A stretch of DNA of 64,000 nucleotides from an uncultured Rivibacter sp. (GCA_946480925.1 CAMLLU010000026.1:6470-70469), one strand, 5' to 3'; shown: positions 10,147-20,670, counted from the first letter of the stretch. The notes: a model not told the origin generated them from the letters alone. Numbers and translations are program-made.

Positions 10147-11709
10147 CTACAGCATCTCTTCAGGAGCGATGGGCGTGAGCAACCACAGCAGCAACCGCAG
10201 TCCCACCCCGGCCTGCGGGTCGCGCTCGTAGGTGACCGGCCCCTTGTCGGGGTCGTGGCCGTCGATCCATTTGATGCGGCCATCAGCCTCCTGCACGACG
10301 CGGTAGCTGCTGCGCTGGCTCACGTCGTCGTACAGCTTCACCAACTGCTCGGCCAGCGGCTGGCTGCGCAGCACGAGGCCGATCTCGCTGTTGAGGTTGG
10401 CCGAGCGCGGGTCCATGTTCATCGAACCCACGAGCACGACGTTGCGGTCGATCACCAGCGCCTTGGCATGCAGGCTGGCCTGCGACGAGCCGAACGAGCC
10501 CACCTGGCTGCGCGGCGAGCCGAGCTGGGGCCGCAGTTCGAAGAGTTCGACCCCCAGCTTCAGCAGCTCCGGCCGGTAGCGCGCATAGCCGATGTGCACG
10601 GCCGGCGCGTCGGTGGCGGCCAGCGAGTTCGTCAGCACGCGCAGCTTCACGCCGCGCCGCTTGAGCTCACGTGCCAGCGCCATGCCCCGCCCGCCCGGCA
10701 CGAAGTACGGCGAGATGATGATCACCTCGCGGCGTGCCGCACGCAGCAGTTCCTCGATGTCGTCGGACACCGTCTCGGCATTCGTCGGCTGGCCTTCACT
10801 GGTGATCTTCGAAGGCTTGTCGGCCAGCAGCGTGGCGGGTGCCCACACGAGCTTGAGCTCGTTGCGCAGCAACTCCTGCGTGAGCGTGCCGGCCGGCGGC
10901 GGAGGGTTCGGTGCCGTAGCAGCCACCGCCTCGCCTTCGTGCACAGGGTCGGCCCCGGCGCATTTCGGCTCGCGCTTGACCAGCGCGCCGATCGGGTAGG
11001 CCAGCTCGTTGTTCCAGAAGCCGTCGAACGACGCAGACAGCTTGCGCACGACCGGCCCGGCCACCAGCACGTCCAGGTCGAGGAAGTTGCTTTCCTTGCT
11101 CTGCACGAAGTAGGCGTCGCCGAGATTGCGCCCGCCGGTGACGGCCAGCGCGTTGTCGGCCACCAGCATCTTGTTGTGCATGCGCGCGCTGATGCGCGCC
11201 GCGTCGGTGGCCGATGCCACGACGCGGCTGACGGTCGAGAACCGCCCCATCGGGAAGGGGTTGTAGAGCCGCACCTCGATGTTGGCGTGGCGCTCCAGGC
11301 ACAGCAGGAGCTCTTCTTCGCCAGAGGTGTTGAGGTCGTCCACCAGCAGCCGCACGCGCACGCCGCGCTCGGCCGCCGCAAACACGCGCCGCAGCAGCAC
11401 GCGCGACGACTCCTCGTTGCGCACGATGTAGTACTGCAGGTCGAGCGAACGCTGCGCCCGGTCGGTCAGCACCGCCAGCGCGCCGAAGGCGTCTTCACCT
11501 GCCAGCAGCAAACGGAAGCCCGAGACCGAAGGATTGGGGGCCACGGCAATCACCTGCTTGCCCAGCGTTGTGGCGTGCGACTCGGAGAAGGCACGTACCG
11601 GCGGCTTGTCCGCCGGCGGGGGGAGGCTCGCACAACCCGCTGAAGCCATCACGCCCACCGCAGCCAGCACCGCCCGCGCAAACCACCACGCGAACTGGGT
11701 CGAGTCCAT
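10147..11709 (-). CDS. Phospholipase D family lipoprotein, cardiolipin-synthase-C-like
   Basis: A 520-residue membrane-anchored enzyme with two HKD half-sites. The N-terminus MDSTQFAWWFARAVLAAVGVMASAGCAS has a lipobox (AGC) so the protein should be lipidated at Cys26 and face the periplasm. The first active-site motif is HNKMLVADNALAVTGGRN and the second HAKALVIDRNVVLVGSMNMD, both complete. The order and spacing resemble E. coli ClsC (YmdC), which joins phosphatidylethanolamine and phosphatidylglycerol to make cardiolipin, although ClsC itself is not a lipoprotein. Substrate is therefore inferred. Gene stands alone; a gap of 133 bases separates it from the Ala/Pro-rich gene. Confidence 0.85.
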   Translation of the reverse strand: MDSTQFAWWFARAVLAAVGVMASAGCASLPPPADKPPVRAFSESHATTLGKQVIAVAPNPSVSGFRLLLAGEDAFGALAVLTDRAQRSLDLQYYIVRNEESSRVLLRRVFAAAERGVRVRLLVDDLNTSGEEELLLCLERHANIEVRLYNPFPMGRFSTVSRVVASATDAARISARMHNKMLVADNALAVTGGRNLGDAYFVQSKESNFLDLDVLVAGPVVRKLSASFDGFWNNELAYPIGALVKREPKCAGADPVHEGEAVAATAPNPPPPAGTLTQELLRNELKLVWAPATLLADKPSKITSEGQPTNAETVSDDIEELLRAARREVIIISPYFVPGGRGMALARELKRRGVKLRVLTNSLAATDAPAVHIGYARYRPELLKLGVELFELRPQLGSPRSQVGSFGSSQASLHAKALVIDRNVVLVGSMNMDPRSANLNSEIGLVLRSQPLAEQLVKLYDDVSQRSSYRVVQEADGRIKWIDGHDPDKGPVTYERDPQAGVGLRLLLWLLTPIAPEEML

Positions 11710-11794
11710 GCCGGCAATCTAGCCATACGGTCATGGCCGGGCCTGTAGGCCTAGGGGAAGACGCGCTGTGCGACAGCGCCGGCACATGGCGTGC

Positions 11795-12949
11795 CTACGC
11801 CAGCAACTCGAAGGCGAGCGAACCCAGCACCGCGCCGTTCACCAGCACCTGCGCCTCATGCCGGCCAGGGTAGAGACGGCGCGTGGTGCGCGGCACGAAA
11901 TCGCGCTTGAACTCGATGTGCTGCACCTGGCCGGGCATCAACTGCAGGTTGGTGCCCTTGAAGACCTTGTAGCGGTCGGCCCCTTCACGCGCACCGGCAT
12001 AACGGATCGCATAGTCCACGCAAGCCAGCACCGGCTCGCCGGCTTCGGAGCGCAGCTCGAACGACAGCGTGATGGCCGCGCCGATGCGCACGCGCTGGTT
12101 GCTGCACTTGAACCGCGCAAGCTTCACGCTCGCTTCGACGTGGTAGCCCAGCAAGCTCAAGGCCCGCGGGTCACCGCTTTTCACCAGCGTGCGCAATGCA
12201 TGGCGCACCGTCTGCAGGCCTGTTTCGCCGGCCCGCGCAGACCAGCTTTCCGCGTGCTGCAACGCGAGTGCCACGTCGAGCCGGCTCACGTCGTTCAGGT
12301 GGTTGGCGGCAGAGCGGCGCACCACCTCCGAATCGTCGCCAGCCAGCGGCGCAATGAGCGCCAGGCAGCGCGCCGGTTCGCGCTTCAAGGCCATCACGTG
12401 CTTGCCCCACGGCAGCAGCGGGCGCGTGCCTTCGGAGGCGAGGCGCCGCACGCGCCAGTCGCCATCGCCCACCCAGCGTTCCACGTGGGCCAGCGTGGTG
12501 TCGAGATGCCGTTCGAGAAAGGGCCGGATCGCGAACTCGGCGCTGAAGTGCCGCGTGAGGCGCTGCAGTGCGGGCAAGGCGAGGTCGGGCTCGCTCACAC
12601 CCGCGATCGCCACGAACTCGAGGAAAGGCGCGCGCCGGAACGCCGCGATGCCCTCGCCTTCGGGGCTGTGGGCCGGCGCCGGGCCCAGGGCCTTTTCAAC
12701 CACCACCAGCGCCCGTTCGAAGTCCGCAGGCAGTGCCTGCTGCAGGCCTTCGGCCACGCGGCGCACACGCGTCATCAGGCTGAGCTCGTCGAACCCTGCC
12801 ATGCAATAGGCCATGAAGGCTGCGCGGTCGAAGCGCGACGAGGCTGCCCTCACCTGCCGCGCGATGCCTTCGACGGTGGCGGCCGAGAAGCCGTCCTTGA
12901 GCGCGTAGGCGCTTTCGTTCGCGGCGGTTGCATTCGCGGCAGGTGCCAT
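11795..12949 (-). CDS. DNA alkylation repair protein, AlkD/HEAT-repeat-like
   Basis: A 384-residue protein of the COG4335 group (DNA alkylation repair enzyme). Residues 20-270 are predicted helical HEAT-like repeats; the segment HVERWVGDGDWRVRRLASEGTRPLLPWGK is the characteristic one, with paired RRSAANHLNDVSR in the next repeat. AlkD proteins excise bulky cationic alkyl bases such as N3- and N7-methylpurines. After residue 280 there is an extra beta-rich domain (RVRIGAAITLSFELRSEAGEPV...) of about 105 residues, common in this subgroup and of unknown role. The start ATG 12949 is 12 bases after the DUF2164 gene, so the two are co-transcribed. It complements the ada/ogt genes near 60 kb. Confidence 0.85.
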   Translation of the reverse strand: MAPAANATAANESAYALKDGFSAATVEGIARQVRAASSRFDRAAFMAYCMAGFDELSLMTRVRRVAEGLQQALPADFERALVVVEKALGPAPAHSPEGEGIAAFRRAPFLEFVAIAGVSEPDLALPALQRLTRHFSAEFAIRPFLERHLDTTLAHVERWVGDGDWRVRRLASEGTRPLLPWGKHVMALKREPARCLALIAPLAGDDSEVVRRSAANHLNDVSRLDVALALQHAESWSARAGETGLQTVRHALRTLVKSGDPRALSLLGYHVEASVKLARFKCSNQRVRIGAAITLSFELRSEAGEPVLACVDYAIRYAGAREGADRYKVFKGTNLQLMPGQVQHIEFKRDFVPRTTRRLYPGRHEAQVLVNGAVLGSLAFELLA

Positions 12950-12961
12950 GTGGGCAGCGCC

Positions 12962-13240
12962 TCAGCGGCCCTTCTTCTGCGGCGGGCGCTCGAACTTGCG
13001 CCAGTACTGGAACTCGTCTTCGTGCACTTCGAGGTCCAGCTCGGCCACGCGGGCCTGCAGCCTTTCCTGCACGTCGGCCACCGCGCGGTTGTAGATGAGC
13101 GGGCCGACCTCTTCGAGAAAGAAGCCCAGCAGAGCGCCGGCGGCGATGTTGCCGATCGGCTCGTCCATGTTCTCGCGGAAGTAGCGCTCGATGGAAGCGA
13201 TGGCCTGGCTGCGGGCTTCCTTGGAGATCTCGATGCTCAT
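12962..13240 (-). CDS. DUF2164 family protein
   Basis: A 92-residue cytoplasmic protein of the uncharacterised DUF2164 family. Seen: the family opening ISKEARSQAIASIERYFRENMDEPIGNIAAGALLGFFLEEVGPLIYNRAVADVQERL, of which IERYFRENM and GPLIYNRAV are the landmark segments, followed by a charged tail ending QKKGR. ATG 13240 gives the usual start; a GTG four codons upstream is possible. It directly precedes the AlkD-like gene with a 12-base gap and so shares its transcript, which makes a role alongside DNA repair conceivable but unproven. Confidence 0.82.
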   Translation of the reverse strand: MSIEISKEARSQAIASIERYFRENMDEPIGNIAAGALLGFFLEEVGPLIYNRAVADVQERLQARVAELDLEVHEDEFQYWRKFERPPQKKGR

Positions 13241-13319
13241 GGCAGGCGGCACGCGTGGATGCGAAGCGGCAACGATACCGCAGCGTCATCACGCGCGTGC
13301 CTGCCTGGCCGTACTTGCG

Positions 13320-14963
13320 CTACTGGTCTTGCGGCGCGTCGCGATGCCCCTTCATCGGCCCGACCTTCTGCGCCCGCTCAGGCTTGAAGAGGCCCGGGCC
13401 CAGCTCGCCGTTGATGAAGAAGGTGCTCTTCGAGAACATGAGCGTCACGTACGCCACGGCGTCCGAGTTCACGTCGAGCGCGTAGGTCTTCACGTTGTCG
13501 TACGTGTCGCACGCCTGGTGATAGCACGGGTCGTAGGCCTGGCCGGCCGTGCCGCCCCAGAGCGTGGCCTCTTCGGCGGTCTTGATGCCTTCGGCCCCCG
13601 TGAACAGGCCGCCCGACGGGATGCCCGCCGCGATGAAGGGCCCGTAGTCCGAGCGTCCTGAGAAGTCGGTGCCCTTGTACGGGATGTGCCTCACCATGTA
13701 GTACAGCTCGAAGGCCTTCTCGATGTTGGCCGAGCCCTCGGGGCCGGGCCCTGCGCCCACCTGGTCGGAGTCGTCACCGTCGTAGATGAAGAACACGTGG
13801 TTCGGCGAACCGATCATGTCGAAGTTGAGGTAGAGCGCGATGCGCGACCGCTCTTCGGCAGTGAGGCTGTTCACGTAGTAGGTGGAGCCGACGAGGTTGG
13901 ACTCCTCGGCACCCCACAGCGCGAAGCGCACCTTGTTGCGCGGTTTCACCTTGCCCATCTGCACGGCCGTCTCGAGGATGGCCGCAACGCCGGAGCCGTT
14001 GTCGTTGATGCCCGGGCCTTCGTCCACCGAGTCGAGGTGGGCCCCGACCATCACCACGTTGTCGGCACGCCCTTCCTTCGTTTCGGCCAGCACGTTGCTC
14101 GTGGTGGCAATGCCGCGGAAGGTGTCGGTCTTCAGCCGCAGGCGCAGCCCGGCCGTGGCGGCCAGCTCCTGCCCCAGCGCCTGCGTGACCGACGTGACCG
14201 GCACGTCGAGCGTGAAGTCGTTGCCCAGCGTGCCGTTCACGTTGCCGGCCGCGTTGTTGTAGATCACCACGCCCACCGCCCCGGCATTCACGGCGTTGGT
14301 CGTCTTGATGGCGAAGGTGCAGCCGCCGCGGCTCACGAGTGCGATGTTGCCGGCCGGAAAGCCCGCGAAGTCGCTCGCCTCGCAGCCGGGCGTGGCATCG
14401 ACCGCCGGCCCGGGCAAGGCCGTCACGTTGGCCGTCACGTCACCGCTGCCCGAATACGCCAGGATGGTGTTGACCAGCGGCCCGGCGGGCGCAGGCGCCA
14501 CGCGCTCCAGCACGCTGGGCGTCAGCGACACGAAGGTCTGGAACTGGAATTCCTGCCGCGTGACGAGGTAGCCCGCATCGCGCAGCACCTGCTCGGCATA
14601 GGCCACCGACTGGTCGTAGCCCGGCGTACCCGAAGCGCGGGTGCCGCCGTTGGCATCGGCAATGGCCTGCAACGCAGCCTGGTGACTGCGCACGCCTTCG
14701 AGCGTCACGCACTCGAGCAGCTTCTGGAAGTTGTTGTTGACGCGGTTGCTGCAGGCAGTGGGCGACGCCTTGGATTCCGCCGCCTCCTTGGTCAAGGGCG
14801 CGAGGTCGCCGTCGTCTTGCGCAGCCGCCTCGGGCTGCGCACTGCTGGTACTGCCACCATCGCCGCCACCGCAAGACGCCAGCAGCAGCAAGGCTGCGCC
14901 CGCGATCGAAACGCCCAGCCCCATGCGCGGCCTGCGCATGCGGTCTCGAAGCATGAAGTTCAT
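13320..14963 (-). CDS. M28 family metallopeptidase with PA domain, lipoprotein
   Basis: Secreted aminopeptidase-type enzyme, 547 residues. ATG 14963 has GGAGGA 4 bases upstream and yields a lipobox signal (LLLLASCGGG), so the mature protein is lipid-anchored, with an acidic/Ser linker behind the Cys. A protease-associated (PA) domain follows (GFPAGNIALVSRGGCTFAIKT around residues 190-215). The M28 catalytic half shows zinc ligands in GAHLDSVDEGPGINDNGSG and the general base pair in WGAEESNLVGS, then a C-terminal SDYGPFIAAGIPSGG. All metal ligands appear present. It is transcribed away from the tRNA-Gly gene. Confidence 0.93.
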   Translation of the reverse strand: MNFMLRDRMRRPRMGLGVSIAGAALLLLASCGGGDGGSTSSAQPEAAAQDDGDLAPLTKEAAESKASPTACSNRVNNNFQKLLECVTLEGVRSHQAALQAIADANGGTRASGTPGYDQSVAYAEQVLRDAGYLVTRQEFQFQTFVSLTPSVLERVAPAPAGPLVNTILAYSGSGDVTANVTALPGPAVDATPGCEASDFAGFPAGNIALVSRGGCTFAIKTTNAVNAGAVGVVIYNNAAGNVNGTLGNDFTLDVPVTSVTQALGQELAATAGLRLRLKTDTFRGIATTSNVLAETKEGRADNVVMVGAHLDSVDEGPGINDNGSGVAAILETAVQMGKVKPRNKVRFALWGAEESNLVGSTYYVNSLTAEERSRIALYLNFDMIGSPNHVFFIYDGDDSDQVGAGPGPEGSANIEKAFELYYMVRHIPYKGTDFSGRSDYGPFIAAGIPSGGLFTGAEGIKTAEEATLWGGTAGQAYDPCYHQACDTYDNVKTYALDVNSDAVAYVTLMFSKSTFFINGELGPGLFKPERAQKVGPMKGHRDAPQDQ

Positions 14964-15151
14964 GCCGTCCTCCGAAAGTGCCGAAACGCCCCTCCCGTTG
15001 CGTCTTTGACGAGACCGCGGCAGCAACATCACCTCAGTCAGGCGAAGAAGCCCGGGAAGTTTAGGCAGCGCACCAACTTTGTGAAACTGCTGATACGTCT
15101 GTTGCCTGTTGCGAGCGAGGCCTGCCCGATCGCGTAAACTCGCGGCCTGCT

Positions 15152-15225
15152 GCGGGTGTAGTTCAATGGTAGAACGGCAGCTTCCCAAGCTTCATACGAG
15201 GGTTCGATTCCCTTCACCCGCTCCA
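15152..15225 (+). tRNA. tRNA-Gly (CCC anticodon)
   Basis: A 74-nt cloverleaf with encoded CCA. Acceptor stem GCGGGTG pairs with CACCCGC; D-arm GTTCAATGGTAGAAC; anticodon loop TTCCCAA with CCC at 15184-15186; T-arm AGGGTTCGATTCCCT. In the anticodon stem one pair (C28 with U42 by standard numbering) is mismatched, and the other four pairs hold. It reads GGG glycine codons. Confidence 0.97.
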
Positions 15226-15235
15226 CCGATCACCA

Positions 15236-15265
15236 GACAAAGGGCCCCCACACGGGCCCTTTGTC
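15236..15265 (+). terminator. Intrinsic terminator-like hairpin after tRNA-Gly
   Basis: GACAAAGGGCCC (15236-15247) pairs perfectly with GGGCCCTTTGTC (15254-15265) over a 6-base loop, 10 bases after the tRNA end. The T-run is inside the stem rather than after it, so efficiency is uncertain. Confidence 0.7.
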
Positions 15266-15291
15266 GCTTGTGCCCCAGCCCTTTCGTTGCC

Positions 15292-15990
15292 ATGAGCCAG
15301 CCCGACTCCCCACAACCACCGCACCGCCCCATTCGCAGCTACGTGCTGCGCGCAGGCCGCATGGGTACAGGGCAGCAAAGGGCATTGGAAGAACTCGGCC
15401 CGAAGTTCGTGCTGCCGTACCAGGAACAGGCGCTCGACTACACGGCCGTGTTCGGCCGCCGCGCGCCGGTGGTGTTCGAGATCGGCTTCGGCATGGGCGG
15501 GGCCACGGCCGAGATCGCCAAGACGTTGCCGGGCACGGACTTCATCGGCTGCGAGGTGCATGAGCCGGGCGTGGGGGCCTTGCTCAGGCGCATCGGCGAC
15601 GAGCAGCTCACCAACCTGCGCATCGTGCAGCACGACGCGGTGGAGGTGCTGCGGCACATGATCGCCCCGGGCTCGCTGGCCGGCGTGCACATCTTCTTCC
15701 CGGACCCGTGGCACAAGAAGCGCCACAACAAGCGCCGGCTCGTCCAGCCGCCCTTCGTGGCCGAGCTGGTGACGTGCCTGGCCCCCGGCGGCTACCTGCA
15801 TTGCGCCACCGACTGGGAGCCCTACGCGCAGCAGATGCTCGAGGTGCTGGGCGCCGAACCAGCACTGCGCAACACCGCCGAGGGCTATGCGCCCAAGCCC
15901 GCCTACCGGCCGCTCACGAAGTTCGAGCAGCGCGGCCTGAAGCTCGGCCACGGCGTGTGGGACCTCGTGTTCGAGCGCCGCACGGCCTGA
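15292..15990 (+). CDS. trmB: tRNA (guanine-N7-)-methyltransferase
   Basis: Methylates N7 of G46 in the variable loop of tRNAs using SAM. The 232 residues include the SAM-binding motif [17 protein letters not shown], the acidic [10 protein letters not shown] at the end of the second strand, and the signature [17 protein letters not shown] that contains the catalytic Asp and the tRNA-contact residues. The ending [10 protein letters not shown] is standard. Start ATG 15292 is taken from the family; the open frame continues upstream through the tRNA gene without meaning. It lies just behind tRNA-Gly and its hairpin. Confidence 0.97.
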   Translation: MSQPDSPQPPHRPIRSYVLRAGRMGTGQQRALEELGPKFVLPYQEQALDYTAVFGRRAPVVFEIGFGMGGATAEIAKTLPGTDFIGCEVHEPGVGALLRRIGDEQLTNLRIVQHDAVEVLRHMIAPGSLAGVHIFFPDPWHKKRHNKRRLVQPPFVAELVTCLAPGGYLHCATDWEPYAQQMLEVLGAEPALRNTAEGYAPKPAYRPLTKFEQRGLKLGHGVWDLVFERRTA

Positions 15991-16119
15991 CTGCGGCTGC
16001 CCCCGCTTGGCAACGGCGGTTGAAGCGCGAATACTGCACGGTGGTCATCGGTTGATCCGGCAGGCGCCACCACCTGAGCGTTCTCCGGCTCTCACCCGAA
16101 GCCGCCAAGGAGCATCGAC

Positions 16120-16779
16120 ATGTCACTACGCATCAACGACGTGGCCCCGGACTTCACCGCCCAGACCACGCAAGGCAGCATCAGCTTCCACCAATGGATC
16201 GGCGACAGCTGGGCCATCCTGTTCTCGCACCCCAAGGACTTCACGCCGGTGTGCACCACCGAGCTCGGCTACATGGCCAAGATCGAGCCCGAATTCGCCC
16301 AGCGCAACTGCAAGCTCATCGGCCTGAGCGTCGACCCGGTGGACAGCCACGCCAAGTGGTCCAGGGACATCGAGGAAACGCAGGGCTACCTGCCCAAGTA
16401 CCCGATGATCGGCGACCCGGAGCTCGAGGTTTCCAAGCTCTACAACATGCTGCCGGCCGAAGAGCCCGGCACTTCAGAAGGCCGCACGGCAGCCACCAAC
16501 GCCACGGTGCGCTCGGTGTTCGTCATCGGGCCGGACAAGCGCATCAAGCTGATGCTCACCTACCCCATGACCACCGGCCGCAACTTCGACGAGATCCTGC
16601 GCGTGCTCGACTCGATGCAGCTCACCGCCAAGCACAAGGTCGCCACGCCGGTGAACTGGAAGCAGGGCGACGACGTGATCATCGCGGGCTCCGTGTCCGA
16701 CGACGACGCGAAGACGCTCTTCCCGCAGGGCTGGAAGGCGCCCAAGCCTTACCTGCGCATCGTCAAGCTGTCCAAGTAG
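16120..16779 (+). CDS. 1-Cys peroxiredoxin (Prx6 type)
   Basis: Reduces hydrogen peroxide and organic peroxides in the cytoplasm. The 219 residues have the Prx6 layout: peroxidatic Cys45 in SHPKDFTPVCTTELG, the downstream DPVDSHAKW region, the conserved Arg in TNATVRSVFVIGPDKRI, and the long C-terminal domain (VNWKQGDDVIIAGSVSDDDAK...GWKAPKPYLR) typical of 1-Cys enzymes. No resolving Cys is placed as in 2-Cys types. AAGGAG lies 8 bases before the ATG. The gene ends 270 bases before the exaC start, with the exaC control region in between. Confidence 0.93.
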   Translation: MSLRINDVAPDFTAQTTQGSISFHQWIGDSWAILFSHPKDFTPVCTTELGYMAKIEPEFAQRNCKLIGLSVDPVDSHAKWSRDIEETQGYLPKYPMIGDPELEVSKLYNMLPAEEPGTSEGRTAATNATVRSVFVIGPDKRIKLMLTYPMTTGRNFDEILRVLDSMQLTAKHKVATPVNWKQGDDVIIAGSVSDDDAKTLFPQGWKAPKPYLRIVKLSK

Positions 16780-16810
16780 TGACTCGTGACTGGTCACTGG
16801 TCGACGCCCC

Positions 16811-16844
16811 GCTGTGACACGTCGCAGCAGGGCGTTGTCACAGC
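16811..16844. promoter_or_regulatory. Inverted repeat, candidate enhancer upstream of exaC
   Basis: GCTGTGACA (16811-16819) and TGTCACAGC (16836-16844) are perfect 9-bp inverted arms separated by 16 bases. The centre lies about 122 bases upstream of the sigma-54 -24 element at 16949, the usual distance for an activator site. It may instead be a terminator of the peroxiredoxin gene, but no T-run follows. Confidence 0.55.
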
Positions 16845-16948
16845 AACTGTTCCTTCCTGCCACACAGGCGGCCGCCGTTGCGCGGCCGCGTTGGTACTAG
16901 CCCTCGTTTCCTGCGCGTTGCGGCCTGCCTTCGGGCTTGGCCGGGCTT

Positions 16949-16964
16949 TGGCACGGGGCTGGCA
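16949..16964 (+). promoter_or_regulatory. Sigma-54 promoter of exaC
   Basis: TGGCACGGGGCTGGCA: perfect -24 element TGGCACG, and GC of the -12 element at the correct 10-base separation, with one mismatch to TTGCA. Located 87 bases before the exaC ATG. Two other genes of the PQQ system in this window carry the same type of site. Confidence 0.7.
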
Positions 16965-17050
16965 CTCACTGGTTCAGCAGCCCTGAACGCCCTGCCCCGC
17001 CGGTGCTGCCAGTCGACAGGGGCGCACACGCACGCAGGAGTGAGACAGAC

Positions 17051-18571
<1,521 letters not shown>

Positions 18572-18588
18572 CACCTTGCGACGTGCAG

Positions 18589-18620
18589 GGCACCGGCCGC
18601 ATTGGCAGCCGGTGCCTTTT
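18589..18620 (+). terminator. Rho-independent terminator of exaC
   Basis: GGCACCGGC (18589-18597) pairs with GCCGGTGCC (18608-18616), followed directly by TTTT. Begins 17 bases after the exaC stop. It separates exaC from DUF779, which must then use read-through or its own promoter within or near repeat copy B. Confidence 0.85.
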
Positions 18621-18634
18621 CATGAAGGAACCGG

Positions 18635-18751
18635 CATGAGACATCCGGTGTCAACCTGTACTTTTCGGGCCGCCGCGCCGGGCCGCCCCAAGCAAGGCCC
18701 GGCCCTCCCGGAGGGTCGCTCGCCGTATTCGGCGAGCGGGGTGTCGTCATG
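18635..18751 (+). repeat. 117-bp dispersed repeat, copy B, ending at a start codon
   Basis: Same 117-bp element as at 1219-1335 in opposite orientation; ends GCGGGGTGTCGTCATG with the ATG of the DUF779 gene. In this copy two strong hairpins can form: GCCGGGCC with GGCCCGGC over 11 bases, and GCTCGCCG with CGGCGAGC over TATT, the second ending just before the GGGG that serves as ribosome-binding sequence. In copy A these stems are weaker, with two mismatches in the last one. Confidence 0.85.
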
Positions 18752-19132
18752 ACCACCGAAGTCCTCCAGGTCACCGCCACCGACGCCGCCCTCGCCCTCA
18801 TCGAAACCCTGGTGGCCCGCCACGGCCCGGTGATGTTCCACCAGTCAGGCGGCTGCTGCGACGGCAGCGCGCCGATGTGCTACCCCGACGGCGAGTTCCA
18901 GGTGGGCGCGAGCGACCGGCTGCTCGGGCACATCGGCGGCATGCCGTTTTTCATCAGCGCCTCGCAGTTCGAGTACTGGTGTCACACCCAGCTCGTCATC
19001 GACGTGGTGCCGGGTCGCGGCGGCATGTTCTCGCTTGAAGGGCCGCTGGGCCGGCGCTTCCTCACCCGCTCGCGTCTGTATGAAGACGCGGAATGGCAGC
19101 AACTGGTGGCCGGCGGGCGGGTGCAGGGTTAA
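18749..19132 (+). CDS. DUF779 family protein
   Basis: A 127-residue cytoplasmic protein of the DUF779 family, whose genes habitually lie beside AcoD/ExaC-type aldehyde dehydrogenases, as here. Seen: [22 protein letters not shown] with three Cys, then [35 protein letters not shown]. The clustered Cys residues suggest metal binding or a redox role, which is unproven. The start ATG is part of repeat copy B, so the translation signals come from the repeat. A terminator separates it from exaC, so the two may be regulated apart. Confidence 0.9.
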   Translation: MTTEVLQVTATDAALALIETLVARHGPVMFHQSGGCCDGSAPMCYPDGEFQVGASDRLLGHIGGMPFFISASQFEYWCHTQLVIDVVPGRGGMFSLEGPLGRRFLTRSRLYEDAEWQQLVAGGRVQG

Positions 19133-19218
19133 CCCTCGCATCATTTGATTCAACTCAAGTCAGGGCGCGCAGCGGCCGACAACCCCCAGCACAACAAGCC
19201 GCTGGGGGAGAGACCCGC

Positions 19219-20670
19219 ATGCACCCGACCGCACCCGCCGCGGCTTCCACCGCGCTCGACCTGGCCAGCCTGCGCCGCGAAGCCGACCGCTGGATGCTGG
19301 CTGCGCTGGCCCTGGCCTCGCTGATGGCCGTGGCCCTGGGCGCCTGGATGGGCCAGACGTCGCTCGCGCTCATCGGTGCCGCCTTCGTGTTCGTGCCCGG
19401 CGCCGCGCTCTTTGCGCTGGCGCGCGGCAGCCTGCTGGCCCGCTGCGCCTTCCCGGTGCTGCTGATGGCAGCAGTGGCATTGCACATCCAGCTGGGCTCG
19501 GGCCGTGTGGAATTCCACTTCGGCGTATTCGTGGCGCTGGCCTTCCTGCTGCTGTACCGCGACTGGCTGCCGCTGGTGATCGGCGCGGTGGCCATCGCCG
19601 TGCACCACCTGGCCTTCGACCGCCTGCAGGCGCTGGGCTTCCCGGTCTACTGCATGACCCAGCCCGACTTCGCGCTGGTATGGCTGCATGCCGGCTACGT
19701 GATCGTGCAGACCGGCTTCGAGGTCGTGATCGGCGAGCGCATGCGGCGCGACGCCGTGCAGGCGCACGAACTGCACCAGCTGGTGGGCCGGCTGCAGCAA
19801 GGCGAGCGCCTCGCGCTCGACGCGCATGCCGGCACGCACGCCAGCTCCGCGGCCGCCGGGCTGCTGCAGGGCGCGCTGGGCCGCATCGCCCGGGCCATCG
19901 GCGACGTCGATCACGCCAGCAACGCCATCGGCACCGCGGCCGTGCAGATCGCCAGCGGCCAGGGTGACCTGGCGCAGCGCACCGAGCAGGCGGCCAGCAG
20001 CCTGCAGCAGACGGTGAGCTCGGTGCAGCAGATCACGGAATCGGTGCGGCACAACGCCAGCTCGGCCCAGCAGGCCAACCAATTGGCCGATAGCGCCGCG
20101 CAGGCCGCCACGCGCGGCGGCGAAGTCGTGGCGCAGGTGGTGGGCCACATGAACGACATCGCGAGCTCATCGCGCCAGATCGCCGAGATCACCGGCGTGA
20201 TCGACGGCATCGCTTTCCAGACCAACATCCTGGCCCTCAACGCCGCGGTGGAAGCGGCACGCGCCGGCGAAAACGGCCGCGGCTTCGCGGTGGTGGCCGG
20301 CGAAGTGCGCCAGCTCGCGCAGCGCAGCGCGCAGGCCGCACGCGAGATCAAGGGGCTGATCCAGTCTTCGGTGCAGCGCATCAACGACGGCGCGCAGCTC
20401 GTGCAGGTGGCCGGCACCTCGATGAGCGAGATCGAAGCGGCCATCCAGCGCGTGACCACGCTGATCGCCGAGCTCAGCAGCTCGGCCGGCGAGCAGTCGC
20501 AGCGCATCGCCGAAATCAACACCGCCATCGTTCAGCTCGACCAGATGACGCAAGGCAACGCGGCACTGGTGCAGCAGTCCAGCGCCGCGTCGATGTCGCT
20601 GCGCGAACAGGCGCAGCGGCTGGCGGAGGTGGTGAACGTGTTTTCGCTGCGGCGCGGGGTTGCGGTCTAG
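19219..20670 (+). CDS. Methyl-accepting chemotaxis protein
   Basis: Membrane chemoreceptor, 483 residues. The N-terminal 170 residues are a multi-span membrane sensor without a periplasmic domain: six hydrophobic helices, including the conserved [22 protein letters not shown] stretch, also found ahead of some diguanylate cyclases. A short linker leads to the cytoplasmic signalling coiled coil with the hairpin tip [31 protein letters not shown], which binds CheA/CheW. The ligand is unknown. ATG 19219 is the start that places the first helix correctly; GGGGGAG lies 9 bases upstream. The stop codon shares the tetramer CTAG with the stop of the convergent pqqU gene. Confidence 0.92.
   Translation: MHPTAPAAASTALDLASLRREADRWMLAALALASLMAVALGAWMGQTSLALIGAAFVFVPGAALFALARGSLLARCAFPVLLMAAVALHIQLGSGRVEFHFGVFVALAFLLLYRDWLPLVIGAVAIAVHHLAFDRLQALGFPVYCMTQPDFALVWLHAGYVIVQTGFEVVIGERMRRDAVQAHELHQLVGRLQQGERLALDAHAGTHASSAAAGLLQGALGRIARAIGDVDHASNAIGTAAVQIASGQGDLAQRTEQAASSLQQTVSSVQQITESVRHNASSAQQANQLADSAAQAATRGGEVVAQVVGHMNDIASSSRQIAEITGVIDGIAFQTNILALNAAVEAARAGENGRGFAVVAGEVRQLAQRSAQAAREIKGLIQSSVQRINDGAQLVQVAGTSMSEIEAAIQRVTTLIAELSSSAGEQSQRIAEINTAIVQLDQMTQGNAALVQQSSAASMSLREQAQRLAEVVNVFSLRRGVAV

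Noticed and set aside
10014..10283. Upstream extension of the triplicated-motif protein to 10283
   Set aside because: It overlaps the end of the phospholipase-D-family gene and encodes Cys/Arg-rich nonsense; the GTG at 10013 has a proper ribosome-binding site.
16793..16815. GTGAC/GTCAC short inverted repeats after the peroxiredoxin gene
   Set aside because: Six-base arms only, no T-run, and overlapped by the stronger repeat at 16811-16844.
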